64,000 nucleotides of DNA, from assembly GCA_027924585.1 (NCBI GenBank), contig BSBM01000809.1, positions 5,663,001 to 5,727,000 on the forward strand, read 5' to 3'. This DNA is from Larix kaempferi. Taxonomy: Eukaryota; Streptophyta; Pinopsida; Pinales; Pinaceae. Below are positions 20,417-32,800 of the stretch, one piece after another. A model generated the notes under the pieces. That model had not been told where the DNA came from and ran no database searches. It worked only from the letters and a program-made list of their open reading frames with translations. The position numbers and the translations under genes were made by a program. Within the stretch, counting starts at the first letter, position 1. Each line of letters begins with the position of its first letter.

Positions 20417-22143
20417 TATAAACTTCAGTTATAAACAAGTTCAAAATACATAAAACAATAATTTAAGTGATTGACGAAGTTCCAAAATAAGAAGGTTTAC
20501 TTTCTTAATAGTGTTCTACTTCACACAGGGTTTCCTAAATTATCATGATGTACGGATAATTATCTTTTCTAACTCACCTAGCTCCATGTGCTTCATGCCT
20601 TTTTATTTCTCTTCGTGCTATGATCTTCATAGGTTTGACCCAAGTCTTATGATATGATGATTAGTGGGGTCACACTTCTTATTGGTCTTTGGAGGCATGT
20701 GCACATCTCTTGAGTTGGAGAATTAACAAAGATGGCATTTTGAACAAGGAGGCCATACATCACACAAAGGGACACTTATAACTCAATCAATTTATTTTGA
20801 GAATCTATACTAAGGTTTGTGATTTTGTTTCCAATCCCTTTATGTTAGAATATGTTTCCCAAACTCCCCATAGAAACAATATATAATTTTACTGACTTCT
20901 AAAGTTTTGCATTGAATTGTAATTAATAGGGCATTGAATTCATAGGAGATTTGGATAGAGTGCCTTGTATTGAAAAAAATACATAGAGGATTGAAAAAAA
21001 CTTTCGACAATGCACAGAGGATTGAAAAAAATCCAATACATACACAATTGAAAATAAAATCGACAACAAAAACATTGACCTTTTTTTCAATGTGTTGCAT
21101 GAAAAGAAAAAAATTAATTAGAATTAATTTATTTTAAATTCCATAAACACAAACCCTAAATTGACAACAATAAACCCTATTAAACTGACAACATTTATGG
21201 TGTCAGTGTTATTTTCAAGTGTGTATCAACAAGTAGAATTGTTGGCGAATTTTTTCAATCCTCCAACAATGCACAAAGGATTGAAACAAATCTATGACAT
21301 ACACTCATATTGAAAATACAAATGACAACATAAATGATGCTGTTTTTTTGTTTTTTGTTTGTTTTGTTTTTCACAATAAATTGCCATGTACATATTATTT
21401 AAGTCAAATAGAAAGTGAACTAAACGAACTTTGGACAACACCTCTTTGGGTAGTTGTGAAAACCTTCCTAACAACTGAATACATGCACAATTATTTCTTT
21501 TTATGTTTTTGAGATATAATTTACAATTTGATTGTTAAGAGAAACTAGCTCTAGAAATTGCTTCAAGTTATTAACATCTAGATCTTTTCCAAAACGTCTG
21601 CCACTCTATAAAATTTGTCATTTTCCCTTGTTATTGGTGCATGAGTGCCTTGTGACCTTTGCTCAAACTTTCGCTTTGATATTATGTACAATGCAATCCT
21701 TATATAATAAAAATTTCATGAAGTAAAAAGGTACACATGCTTTAGTGAGGTGAAATCATGCATCTATTCTATTGAAGTGAAACTATGTGTGTATTCATTT
21801 AACATAGCCTATTTATCAGAGGACTTGTGAGGATATTCATTGCATAGATTGATTTAAATTTTAAGAGGTAGAAATCAATCGAAAAACCTTTTGGGTAATG
21901 TTCCTCTTTCTCATGTTCCTTCTTATTTACTTCTCCCAATAAGGAAATCATATAGGTGAAACTCTTAGATTTAAGGGGATGAACATTTTTCCTTTTGGAT
22001 AAGCTTTTATTTGGGGACAAGTTATTAACATCTAGAAGTAGTATGTGTTACTTATATGTTACTTACATATAATTTTGTTAACCAGTTAGAAATAAGTCTT
22101 TTATTGTATGTGTAATTATTAATGTTTAATTTTACTTTCATAG

Positions 22144-24146
22144 GTACCCCGCTTTCTAGGGGTGAGGCTACACCACCGTCTAGTGCTAGCAGTTATGGTA
22201 GTAGAATGGCGATGGTCAACTTCGAGGGTCAAGTTACCAACGTTTCTTCAAAGCATAGTGAGGAGGTGCCTCATGATTCAGGTTCATTAAATGCATATTT
22301 ATTTCTTTTTCAATTAATAGTATATTTTATGTAGAATGTTTGATTTCAATTGCAAACACATTTTGACTGATATTTGTTTTTTACTTAACTTGCAGATAAC
22401 TTCACTGGACATGATCCTGTGACTCGGCCACCTTCTGCTCCTTCGGATGATGAGATTGCACAGATCACCATTGATAAGATCTCATCTGAGCGCAATTGGA
22501 TGCGCAAGAAGATCAATGCCATTTTAAATGATTGTCCCACTAAACGATCATTGAAAATGATGTTAGAGGCCCTCAATAATTTGTTGAGTATCCATTCGGA
22601 CCCTAAGAATACTGCAGGTTTTAGGAAGGCCCAAGTATTGGGTCGAGATAAATGGAAGGAAGTGGATGCAGCAACAGAAGGCAAGGATGTGAGTCGTACA
22701 CTATTTGATATCCCTCCCGGCCCTGCGAGTGGACAGCCGCTTAGACTCAAAGAGTTTAAGCTTGAGGTTGCTGCACCTTACATATACAATATATTTATTG
22801 GAGCGTGGGGAATGTTCCCCCGCAATCACCAGGTTCCGTTATATTTTGCAAAACAAATATATGCAAAGTTTGTGTTAGGCATGGATCCTGACTACACGAG
22901 CATACCATCAAATTATGGTCCTGGTAGGGCACGCATTAATGAGCGTCCTGAGGCTGGCAGAGACCCCGCTGCTGTACCACCCCCTCAGACGTTGATTCCC
23001 ATGCCTATTCCCATGCCTAACAGGGATATTGTTAGGTCGGTGGATGTACCAGAGCCATCACGGTTGGGAGTAGAGACACACGATATGATGACACGAGCCA
23101 TGGGCACTGCATTGAGTAGTGATGTACTTGCTATCCATGGGGAGAGATCCAGACTACCCCGTGAACCTACAAAGCGTGAGTTACCTTGGCTGGATGCCAA
23201 GGATACATATTATCGATTTTATGAGAGATGCCGGCCACGATCGATGGAGCAGCAGGTATACTTTTGTACAATTATGAATATAATTATATGTCATTAAATA
23301 ATCATCTTTAATACATGTATCAAAATGAATCAATAAAGTAATACTTTGTTGTTTTTTTAATTGCTCATGCAGAGGATTACAGTTATGGGTGAGCTTAGGA
23401 TTACAGTTACGGGTGAGCTCAATGCCACTGATCCATCGATTGGTCATCCAGGTGTTGCATCCACTGATGTCTCTATGGTATATGCTAACTCTAGTCCTAA
23501 CTTTCAACTACATATGTGTAGAATTGGATTTATTTTATGCTAACTTTCTTCATGCCCCTTGTTCAAATTGTATCTAGGGTAAAGGCAAGGGTATTGCCCA
23601 TGATCCTCTGCCTGCAGGTCATCGTGCCACCATACAAGAGACACATTCTCTCTTCAGGTCCACCATACAAGAGACACATTCTTTCTTCAGTTCCGACCAT
23701 CCTCTTCCACTGTATGAGGTACTGCAATTTATGATTCAGTGAAACAGACTCCATGTAAATCATCCATTTATTATTTGCATTTATTAATCTAATTGACTAC
23801 ATATACTGTCACCATACATAGGCACATGTACAGAGGGTCGTTGATAGAGTCACGTGGAAACATGAAAGTGAAGCATCCTTTCAATGGGGTCCTCATGAGG
23901 GCACTTCGACGGTCCCGGGAGATGCCACACAAATGAGATGGCACAGTTCACCATCAATTTGAGTAAGGTGAGTTTATCCATCCACTTACAAATTTATAAA
24001 GTTGTCATCTAATAAATTTTAACTTTTGCAATTCGATGAATTGGACCTCATTTTTGACCTTATAGTGTGCCTTGGGTAGGGGTCTCGTGCAGGTGATGGT
24101 GGTGATGACGATGTTCGCATCAGAGGTCTATGGTGGCCGCGGCTAT
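22144..24146 (+). pseudogene. R gene, best copy: exons E1-E5 (and possible E6)
   Basis: Exons by GT-AG borders and phase: E1 22144-22281, E2 22396-23255, E3 23373-23477, E4 23578-23718, E5 23822-23967. E1-E2 join at phase 1; E2-E3, E3-E4 and E4-E5 join at phase 0, all keeping one frame. E3 holds a doubled RITVMGEL/RITVTGEL; E4 a doubled STIQETHS. E5 starts AHVQRVVDRVTWKHESEASF and has lost one base near 23935 compared with copy 3, shifting the frame. A Gly/Asp-rich tail (GDGGDDD) near 24090 may be a last exon. E0 is missing. No family recognised. Codon-level openness of five exons indicates recent selection or recent origin. Confidence 0.6.
22396..23255 (+). CDS. R gene exon E2, uninterrupted 286-codon exon, unknown protein
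   Basis: The largest R exon, open throughout. It starts DNFTGHDPVTRPPSAPSDDE, has a basic helical-looking stretch (ERNWMRKKINAILNDCPTKR), a middle part with RTLFDIPPGPASGQPLRLKE and FIGAWGMFPRNHQVPLYFAK, then LGMDPDYTSIPSNYGPG and a Pro-rich linker (PPPQTLIPMPIPMPN). It ends RCRPRSMEQQ at a CAG/gtata donor. The acceptor is acttgcag. Copy 3 has the same exon (32516-33428) with stops. No transposase DDE, RT or zinc-finger signature is visible. It could be the second protein of a DNA transposon, the C-terminal part of a mobile-domain-like protein, or a captured host gene. Confidence 0.55.
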
Positions 24147-24399
24147 TGATTTGATAACACACACATTGAACTATTTTTGATTGTTATGCATATATAAACT
24201 TATTTTATCACATGACATGTGAGGCTAGAGGCTACATGAACCTACTTCCTATATGAGTGGGTTATTTAGAATTTCATTTTGACATTTTAAAATTTCATAA
24301 TATGAATGGGTTATTTAGAACTTGGTTTGCATCTAGAATTTCATAATATTAGTGGTTTTTTACAAGGTTGACTTCATTCATAATTATGTAATAATAATA

Positions 24400-25150
24400 G
24401 AAAAGTGTGAATAATGTATGGTTTGTTTGAATGAGGAGGATGTAATAGTGTCTTCCTAGATATATGTATTGTTTTGATTATTTGAATCTTATTGATTTGA
24501 AATTTGTATTAGATATATGTATTGACTTGAAATTTGTATTAGATATATGTGTTGTTTTGATTGTTTGAATCTTATTGAGTTGAAATTTGTATAATTCATA
24601 AATACATCTTGATGTTGCTTTTACTAACTTTGAAATGAAAAGAAAAACAAGGTAATGTTAGTTTTAGATTATGATTTAACTTCTTAATTAACTTATTTTA
24701 AAGTCGATATGAAATTCTTGTTAATAATTGGAGTTGCTAGTATACATTTGTTTGCTCTAAAAATTGACGCTTCAGTCATTTACATAGATGTGCAACTCAA
24801 AAGATTTTGAAACTAATAATTCCTCACAATATAGGTCGATTTCAAAATTACATCTTCCAATTCCTTGTTTATGGAGGGGTTAATAGATGGGCCTTTACTT
24901 GGAAGTAGCTGCTTTTAAATTCGAAAGTGCAATGGTTGCATGTCCAATAGCAGTTTTTGTCACCAAAAGACTTCAGCCTGGGCCCTTTTCTATTGATGAC
25001 ATATATCTATAGTGAGTTTTGCTGTTTTGATTTTGTTTTCATGCAGTGCCCTATTTCCGATAATGTCAGCTCCACTTTCAGCAGTTGGGTAGTAACAGTA
25101 GCGGTATCACTATCAGTTGGCAATGGAGTAGGAGGAGCAACACTTAGTTA
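24400..25150. other. No gene; short AT-rich near-repeats
   Basis: At 24455-24600 a unit around tagatatatgt(a/g)ttg...ttgaaatttgta is repeated in partial form three times. The rest is unique AT-rich sequence. Confidence 0.6.
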
Positions 25151-25156
25151 ACATTC

Positions 25157-25298
25157 TTCCCTATCCTTTGAGCTTGAGCAACAACCTTGTCGATTGAGCA
25201 GTAACTTTGGTGGTGTGACTGTAAACATTTTTCCCTATCCTTTGAGCTTGAGCAACAACCTTGTCGATTGAGCAGTAACTTTGGTGGTGTGACTGTAA
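25157..25298 (+). repeat. 74-bp tandem duplication
   Basis: Two copies beginning ttccctatcctttgagcttg lie at 25157-25230 and 25231-25298, nearly identical. No coding potential is evident; the sequence after it to 26488 shows no recognisable feature. Confidence 0.92.
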
Positions 25299-26488
25299 AG
25301 AACAGAATTGATAAACATAGAAAACTAATGGCAGAATTTAGATGCACTAAAGACAAGAAATCTCCAACTATCCTTATTCGCGCAGTCTTTTTAAGTTAGC
25401 AGATATATTAAGTTTTATCACAAGCATTCTAAAGCATCATTTTTTCATGAACCTCTTTACTAATTTAGTGCTACTGCCCCCAGTGTCACTGGTTTTGCCC
25501 CTAGTGTCATTGGTTTTCAACATGGAGAAGGCTGCCATAGAGAAGACATGCATTTGTCTCTTCACTAGTAGCTACACCAACCACGCTCTTTCTACTATTG
25601 TCAATTCAATATTCATGTTTGTTGGTTCGTGTGATTAGTTTACTGGCTACTACATAGATGGGAGACCATCCATGGAAAAGGATTCACTCAAAAAAAATTG
25701 CCCCTCACCGGCTGATCTGTTGCCAGAACATCCACTGAACAGTTGCAGATTGAGCAATGTTCATGCCAACTTTTTACTATGCCGTTTTTTCACACCTGGC
25801 TTTGAAGAAAAGAAAACGGAAGGCACATATTAATAAGAATTATGGTACCATTGCACAGTTGCAAACCCTACTCTCTTAATTTGCACACTTGACCCTACAT
25901 GTATGATGTGACACATGGCCATGCAATGTGTAAATTCTTGAACACATAGTGTTGTATTAATTTATATCATGTTGATATTCTTTCTGGTTGATAATTTTTT
26001 ACATTTATTCACATGTTACACATTTAGACAATGAGTAGATGAGGAAATGGGCTGTAGTTGTTGCAAAGAAAGTATTGATGAAAGTATTGAGGTGCACTTT
26101 ACTGTCATGACTATATGAGGAAATTTGTAGTTGCAATGAAAGTATTGAGGTGCACTCTACAACTTGGAGTATGGGAGAGATGTCTTATGAGTATGTAAAT
26201 TAAAATAAAAAAAAAATATAGTGTTTTTTCTTTTATTTGTTTTAAAATAATTTTTATGAAGTTACACTTCAGAATGGTTTTATTTTTAAATTTACTGCTA
26301 TCAAGAATGGATTTTCCATGATCCAATGCTATATATATATATTTAAATTTTTTGAGATTTTTTTTATTAAATTTGATATTTCCAAGTGAAATAAAAAATG
26401 CTGTTTTTTTATTTATTTATTAGATATTTCATAACTCAATGCTAAGTTCAGGGCTCAGGGACATTTTTATACAAAATATAGTATTTAT

Positions 26489-27355
26489 ATGTTGATGTAT
26501 GATATATTCATACTTTCTGCCATTTGTAGAAAAGCCAAGGTGAATGATGATTTGATTAAAACATTGTGGTGATATTGGTTTTGATGAATTTATATTATGT
26601 TGTCTTGAAATATCAGTTTTACAACCTTGCATTTGAAATATTAGAAATTTTATTTTCTTGCAAAATAATGAGTTTGCTGGTGTATTTGAAATATTAGAAG
26701 TTTTATTTTCTTACAAAATAATGAGTTTGCTGGTTGTAGATTTTGATTGTGAAATTTTACATTTGAAATTTTGGGGATTTCATTATATATTTTGTCACTT
26801 TTCATTTTCAGGTTATACGTAGTTACTCAACCAACATTGTACATTTGTCTAGTTATGTATGTAGTAGAATATGATTTCAACCATAACCAACAGTGTACAT
26901 TTGTCCATCCGTTGTCCATCCGTTATGTAGTAGAATATGAATTCAACAATAGCTTGATGGTTCCACTTAAGTCAAGAGCTTGTTCCTTTTAGGGTTAAGG
27001 GGACCCGTGATGTTTTCGTTAATGGGACCCTCTCAAAACATCACAAAGTCTGCAATTGTGGTCAACATGCTCAAAAACAAAATGTGTGTATTTTGAACAT
27101 CCATTCAGCCACTTTAGCTTCTAGCCTTGGCATTCTCTAGGAAGTCCTTGCCAAGTCATTCACAAGCTCCTTGGAGGCACCTGAAACCTTTTTAAATTAT
27201 AATAAAAATAATTGCACTGCCCTGTGTTGGTATGTGTGAAATGCTAATTATGTATTTGAAATTTATAATGTGTTTTGGCAAAATGAAATTAAGTGAGCGT
27301 GAAGAGAGTTGGGTTTAAAATTGACTAGGTTTTCCATATTCTTCCAATGTGCTTG
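26489..27355 (+). repeat. Dispersed duplicate B (A1 and A2 halves contiguous)
   Basis: 26489-26985 matches 13831-14290 and 27002-27355 matches 18205-18606, in the same order and orientation. Here the halves are separated by fewer than 20 bp, so this copy lacks the 3.9-kb segment with LINE remnants. It also has small internal duplications (tttgctggt block near 26640-26720; tccatccgt doublet near 26913). Confidence 0.85.
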
Positions 27356-27501
27356 CCACATGCAGCTAAGATGCATTGCCACATGCATGCCATGGACTTG
27401 CCTCCCACATTAGTCTGCGAAGAATTTTACATTCAAGCAAAAGCTATGTTCCCCAGTCAGTTTGCCATTTCGCTTTACCTAAGACTTCCTGTGGAGCCTG
27501 G

Positions 27502-27880
27502 ATTAGATACAAAACCTGGAGAAAACCATGATGCTTGGACCTGTTTCAAGATATCAAAGATATCATCCGTTTGTTTATGGACCGGATACAGAAATAAAGG
27601 GTTACACTCGATTTGTATTAGATACAAAAAGCTGGAGAAAACCATGATGCTTGGACCTGTTTCAAGATATCAAAGATATCATCCACTTGTTTATGGACCG
27701 GATACGGAAACATATATGTGGAAATATATTCAAGGGATAAATTCTTGGAATGGGTTATTACATCCCATGAATCTTGTTTTGAAAGATGAGATACTGAGAT
27801 ATGGTGATTTTGCATTTTTAGCAGCTCGCCTTGTGGACACCAACTGCAATGCCCACGTGGTGTTACCACTTCTCTGAAAT
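27502..27880 (+). pseudogene. Phospholipase A1 (DAD1-like lipase)-like fragment
   Basis: The open frame at 27347-27877 includes, at about 27711-27812, MWKYIQGINSWNGLLHPMN followed by LVLKDEILRYGDFA. This resembles the N-terminal entry of plant class I phospholipase A1 (pattern W.E.QG..NW.GLLDP.D..LR.EILRYG.F). The lipase GxSxG motif and the catalytic domain are absent, and the frame ends soon after. Upstream, a 95-bp block is duplicated (27502-27596 and 27617-27711). If the match is right this is a scrap of a jasmonate-pathway-type lipase gene. The match is short. Confidence 0.42.
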
Positions 27881-29345
27881 CGATTATTGGATAACTAACG
27901 CTTAATGCTGAGGAAATGACCATCTTACTACGAAAACTTACTGCGAAGCCATGCTTGCAACCGCACCAATGGATATACCTGTACATTAAAATTGACAAGC
28001 TTATTTGCTTGGAGACAGTTGCAAATGAAAGCATTCAAACCCTGGGTTTTCAATTCTGAGCAGAATGATATCCGGGGTTAATGAAGATGTCTGATATGGA
28101 CCAAATATCATAACACCAGTCCACAGTCCTTTAGATGTTTCTGTCCTAACAAGCAGCAGAAACTAGTTCTCTGAGGTTGATGCCAAAACAAATTCTAGGG
28201 TTGCAAATAGGGTATAGATTTTAGTTTCTTGCTATTATTCTCAGGAGACTTACTATTATACATGCAGTAAAACTATACAAAGATAATTCAAGGTGAAAAT
28301 CCTAACCTTATTATTTCAGAGGAGACATCCGGATTGAATATGGCATTGTGTTTGAGTATGTTCACCTCTTGTTTGTTTCCATTTGTGATCTCTCTGCAAA
28401 GCCTCAAGGTCGTGAGGTCATTAAAATAACTATTTTGTTTCCATTTGTGATCTCTCTGCAAAGCCTCAAGTCAAGGTCGTGAGGTCATTGCAATAACTAT
28501 TTTAATTTCCAGATCATAGTTTGCACAGCCGAATCTGGAATCCTCTAAGATGCTTCAAAGAAAATGACAAATCTCCATGCAATTGCAGTGCTCTTGTTGA
28601 CAGAACTACGGCGCTGTTGAGTGAAATGGATCGCCCTTGAGATAGAAGTTGAAGGCGGTGTATAGGTTAAAGGTGGTGCATAGGTGCAACTTAGGCGGTG
28701 AGCTCGAAGTCCAAAATGGGCACCTGTACAATGACATATGTTTTTATGAAGTTGAAGGCTCTGCATAAGATGGTTGGAGAGGACAATGAGATATGTATTT
28801 ATGAAGTTGAAGGCTCTGCATAAGATTACTGAGTGGAGCGAACTGTCAGACGCCCATCGAAGAACTCAAGGAGTTAAAGCATGGGATATCAGACGCCAAT
28901 CAAAGAACGCAAGGATGTTAGAAAGAGGGAGCCATTCGCAGTACCCACGTAGCTAACAAATCAAATAATAATCCAAGTACCTAGGTAGCTAACACATCAA
29001 ATAATAATCCAATTAGCTTCCTCTGCATAAGATTACTGAGTGGAGCGAACTGTCAGACGCCCATCGAAGAACTCAAGGAGTTAAAGCATGGGATATCAAA
29101 TAATAATCCAAGTACCCAGGTAGCTAACACATCAAATAATAATCCAATTAGCTTGCTGAAAATTTCGTTTTTTTATATTAATTAAATAGAAAATTAACTT
29201 AAAACTTTTACATTGCATTTCACTCAGAGAAAACTAATGCTTAGTCAAGCATTAATGAAAACAATTATCCTGAATATATCCTAGCTACGATAATGAAAAC
29301 AATATATCCTGAATATATCCTGCCTACCGTAGGGATATCAAGTCT
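27880..29345. repeat. Unique DNA with three two-copy duplications
   Basis: 28374-28504 holds two copies of a ~65-bp unit starting gtttccatttgtgatctctc. 28741-28825 repeats tttatgaagttgaaggctct. 28814-28891 recurs at 29021-29098 (ctctgcataagattactgag...), with the neighbour gtagctaacacatcaaataa also repeated. No gene recognised; short frames only. Confidence 0.8.
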
Positions 29346-29347
29346 CA

Positions 29348-29617
29348 TTTTTTTTTTTTTAACCATGGGAACAGCAACTTCCCAAGGGTATATCCAACAG
29401 CCTGTAAACCAGATATACCAGAAACTTGTGACTCAGCAGGGGCCGAGACGTCCCGAGACCCTTTATCCCAAGGGAGAGCCTCTATCCCAGGGGTCGCCTA
29501 CCCTTCGAGCCTTGTCACAGCAGGCCAATGAGCAACCCTACCCCCCGCCGGTTTTGAACCTGTGACCTCCTCAGAGATAACACATGTTCTTAACCATTAG
29601 GCCCACTCAGGTGCTCC
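29348..29617 (-). mobile_element. tRNA-derived SINE
   Basis: Read on the minus strand it starts ggagcacctgagtgggccta, carries an A box (TGGGCCTAATGGTTAAGAAC, 29587-29606) and a B box (GGTTCAAAACC, 29550-29560), and ends in a 13-base A run (29348-29360 on the plus strand). That is the pol III promoter plus tail layout of plant tRNA-derived SINEs. A nearby sequence without the insertion exists: ggatatcaagcctcatttac followed by aaaacatattcagcaggtta at 29699-29752 matches the flanks. Clean target duplications were not identified. Confidence 0.82.
29550..29606 (-). promoter_or_regulatory. Internal pol III promoter (A and B boxes) of the SINE
   Basis: The A-box-like TGGGCCTAATGG and the B-box GGTTCAAAACC are spaced about 27 bp apart, in the normal range for a tRNA-type promoter. 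One B-box base departs from the usual GGTTCGANNCC. Confidence 0.7.
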
Positions 29618-29889
29618 TACAAAACATATTCAGCAAGTTAGCTGAATATATCCTACCTACCTACGGTAATGAAAACAATATATCCTGCCTACCGTAGGGA
29701 TATCAAGCCTCATTTACAAACACATTTACAAAACATATTCAGCAGGTTAGCTGTTGCGACATAAGACTATTATTCTAATGTCTAGAGCATCTTCTTTTCT
29801 AAAATAAATACTAAAGACATAACCCGAATTTACAAATTTCTTTCATCTTGTTTGAAACTTACTAGGGCAAAGAGACAATATTTTATTAT

Positions 29890-32800
29890 TCTATTTTTAA
29901 CTTGACGTATAATAAATATTATTGTTTTCACTAAAAAAGGATTTTCACAACTTCTATTTATCAACTTAACATTTTATGGAGTGAAATTTAATGACATATT
30001 CATTGCATAGATTGAGTTAAACTTTAAGAGGTAGAAATTTTAAGAGGGTCATGTTCTTTTTTCATTTACTTCTCTTACAAAGGGGCTCATATGGATGGAA
30101 CTCTCATATTTAGAGGGAGGGATATTTTTCCTTAGATAATCTTTTATTGGGGGCAAGAGTCTTGAATGTGACATATTTGATGAAAAATCCAACATTGAAA
30201 AACTGATTTTTCATAATACAAGACCTAAGTTTAATGAAGCTTACTCTATTTTAAAATCATCCTTTCTGGAAGATCTTTACTAACGTCAATCTCTACATAG
30301 TAGCTCTACTTGCTTAATATATATCTTTATATAATTGTATGGAAATAATTTTGCATACATTCAAATATTGAAAAATGCCAAAGATAGTTTGGTATATTTG
30401 GAAGGCGAACCCATGATGGTATGCTAGAGACAACCATAGTGGAGGGGTCAAATTAGAGGAACCATGGGGTCATAAAGAGAAATGTTTTTCCCTAGAACTA
30501 GGGTCCCTCCTTAATAACTTTATGATAACCGTCCTAATTTATAAATTGACTTAATGATGTTGCTTGTCGTCCCACTATAGTCAAGGTTTCTACAATAGCC
30601 TCATGAGTGGAGAAAGTTGTGACTTACGCAAGAGGGGTGATGGTGAGGGTTTGGATGGCATGTGAGTAGACTTCAATGGGGGGTTTGGAGGGTTTTTTGA
30701 GCTAACCATAGAAGAGAGAATTAGAGTAGGTGGTGTCTCCTAATGGTTGGTCAATAGTAACCATGCATCCTTCATGTGGGAATTGTACATCATATTGAAT
30801 ACTATAAAGACAATGTTGAACCGTAGTAATCATGCGTGATTCTCTCTTCTTAAGAGGCTTATATGACTATTAAGTGGAAATGAGGACAAGTTGTTGCTCA
30901 TTTTTTGACACTTGTGTTCCATTTTCTAGGTTTGCCTTGCCATGGTGATTCCACTTGTGATATGAAAACCATATTAGTTGTGATGGAGATAGAATATATT
31001 GAGGTTTTAGGAATATTTGCCATTAAAGGCGAGAGGTGTTGGAATTCCTCTACGAGGCTCGATCTATTGAATGTTGTAGCTTCTAGCTTTGTGGAGAGAT
31101 GGACTAGGGAATCCATGCATGAGGGAGTAGAGGTTTCATAGTTGTCCCTTTTAACATCTCAAGAAGACATAACTCATTTTGTTTGGGCTAGGTTTTAAAC
31201 CACACTGTAGCTCTGTGCTACTTGAGGGTGAGGGTTGTGGATTAATAGTGAAAGGGTTTCTTATGGACCTTGGGTGTTGGGTAATTGGGGGCTTTTACAT
31301 TTGGGAAGGTCATCATGGGTGGGTTTGATCTCACGAGAGGATTTTGGTATGGATCCTCTATAATATTGGGAATGAGTGGGAAAATTGGTGTTAGTAGACA
31401 TCATGAAGAGATCATGTGTGGATTGGTTTGATTTGTTCCCTCCCTTGTCATGGTGTGGGTGAAAGTGTTGATTATTTGGAAAGGCGTTTTGAGTGATAGA
31501 TAGTTGTTTAGATGGATTTGATATTTGTTGTGGTTGTAATTTACTGAACCATTTTATTATTTCAATAATTAATGGGAATTCATGAGTATAATGATCCTCT
31601 CCAAAAATAGAGCAAAAGAGGTTGTTGGGACATCTTGTCTCAAGTGCCCGGTTTAACCATTTATTATTCTAGTTTTGATTTAGGTGGCCGAGTTGAGATT
31701 AGGGTTGGTTGAAACCCAAGTGTTGTTATGATGGTGGTTTGCTTAGGTTCCCCCTTGATTAGTGTTTTGAATATGTTGTTTCATCGATTTTTATTTTTGT
31801 GGACTTGATTGGGTTGCTAATGATAGTTTTGGTTGTGATTGGGGTTGGGGGTGGAGCGATAGAATATGGATGGTCATGGGGTTGTTGATGAGATTGCATG
31901 GTGGAGCACTAGAATACGAATGAATTCTTGACATGTGTAGAATACCCTTAAATGACGTATGTGTAAATAACATAAAAGTCACTTTCATATTTTTAAATAT
32001 TTAAATTCATAAACAACTTGAAAATACTTAAATCTATCCCTCTATCTAATTTCCCTTCATTAATTGATGCAAATAATTCTCTCGATAGGGGTTCTTCACT
32101 CTGCAAGTGGTGCAACTCTTGATGGTCTTGAGTTGTTGCACCCCCTCTAGATCGCGAGAGGAGTTGTATGTGTTACTTACATATAATTTTGTTTTTAATG
32201 TGTTAGATATAAGTAAATTATTGTACGTGTAATTACTAATGTTTGTTTCTACTTTCATAGGTACCCTACCTTGTATGCACGAGGCTACATCATCATTTAG
32301 TGCTCATGGTTATAGTAGTAGAATGGCTAGTATCAACCTTGATGGATAGGTTACCCACACCTCTTCAAAGCACAGAGAGGAGGTGCCTCATGATTCAAGT
32401 ACATTAAATGCATATTTATTTCTTGTTCAATTATCAGTATCTTGGATTTAGAAAGCTTGATTTCACTTGCAAACACATATTTTGATCGATATTTGTTTTT
32501 TTATCTAACTTGTAGATACATGCAATGGACATGATCCCGTGAATCCACTTTTTTCTCCTTAGGAGGATGAGTTCACATGGATCACCATTGATGATATCAC
32601 ATCTTAGTGCAATTGGATGTGCACCTAGATCAAATCCATTCTAGATGATTGTCCCACTAGACGATCAATGTGTGTGACGTTAAAGGTCTTCGATGAGTTG
32701 TTGGTCATCTATTAGAGGGTGGGACCACTTAGCGACATTTCACATATTGCTTGTTTGAGGAGAAAGGACCAAGTATTGGGTCCAGATAAAGGGGAGGCGA

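Larger units (their letters stand above)
20997..24400 (+). mobile_element. Family R repeat, copy 2 (middle deleted)
   Basis: Collinear with copy 1 from its copia junction (5513 matches about 20997), including cctccaacaatgcacaaagg and the block ending near 6700. Two internal deletions relative to copy 1 are seen: about 200 bp at 21834 and about 2 kb at about 22022, where the sequence jumps to the intron before exon E1. It then carries the most complete R gene. The 3' end shares tataaacttattttat and gtgggttatttagaa with copy 3 (37283-37411). Similarity may extend left of 20997, which cannot be tested because copy 1 has the copia there. Confidence 0.8.

Noticed and set aside
27618-28034. 138-codon minus-strand ORF
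   Set aside because: Antisense to the stretch with lipase similarity and crossing a tandem duplication; no family match.
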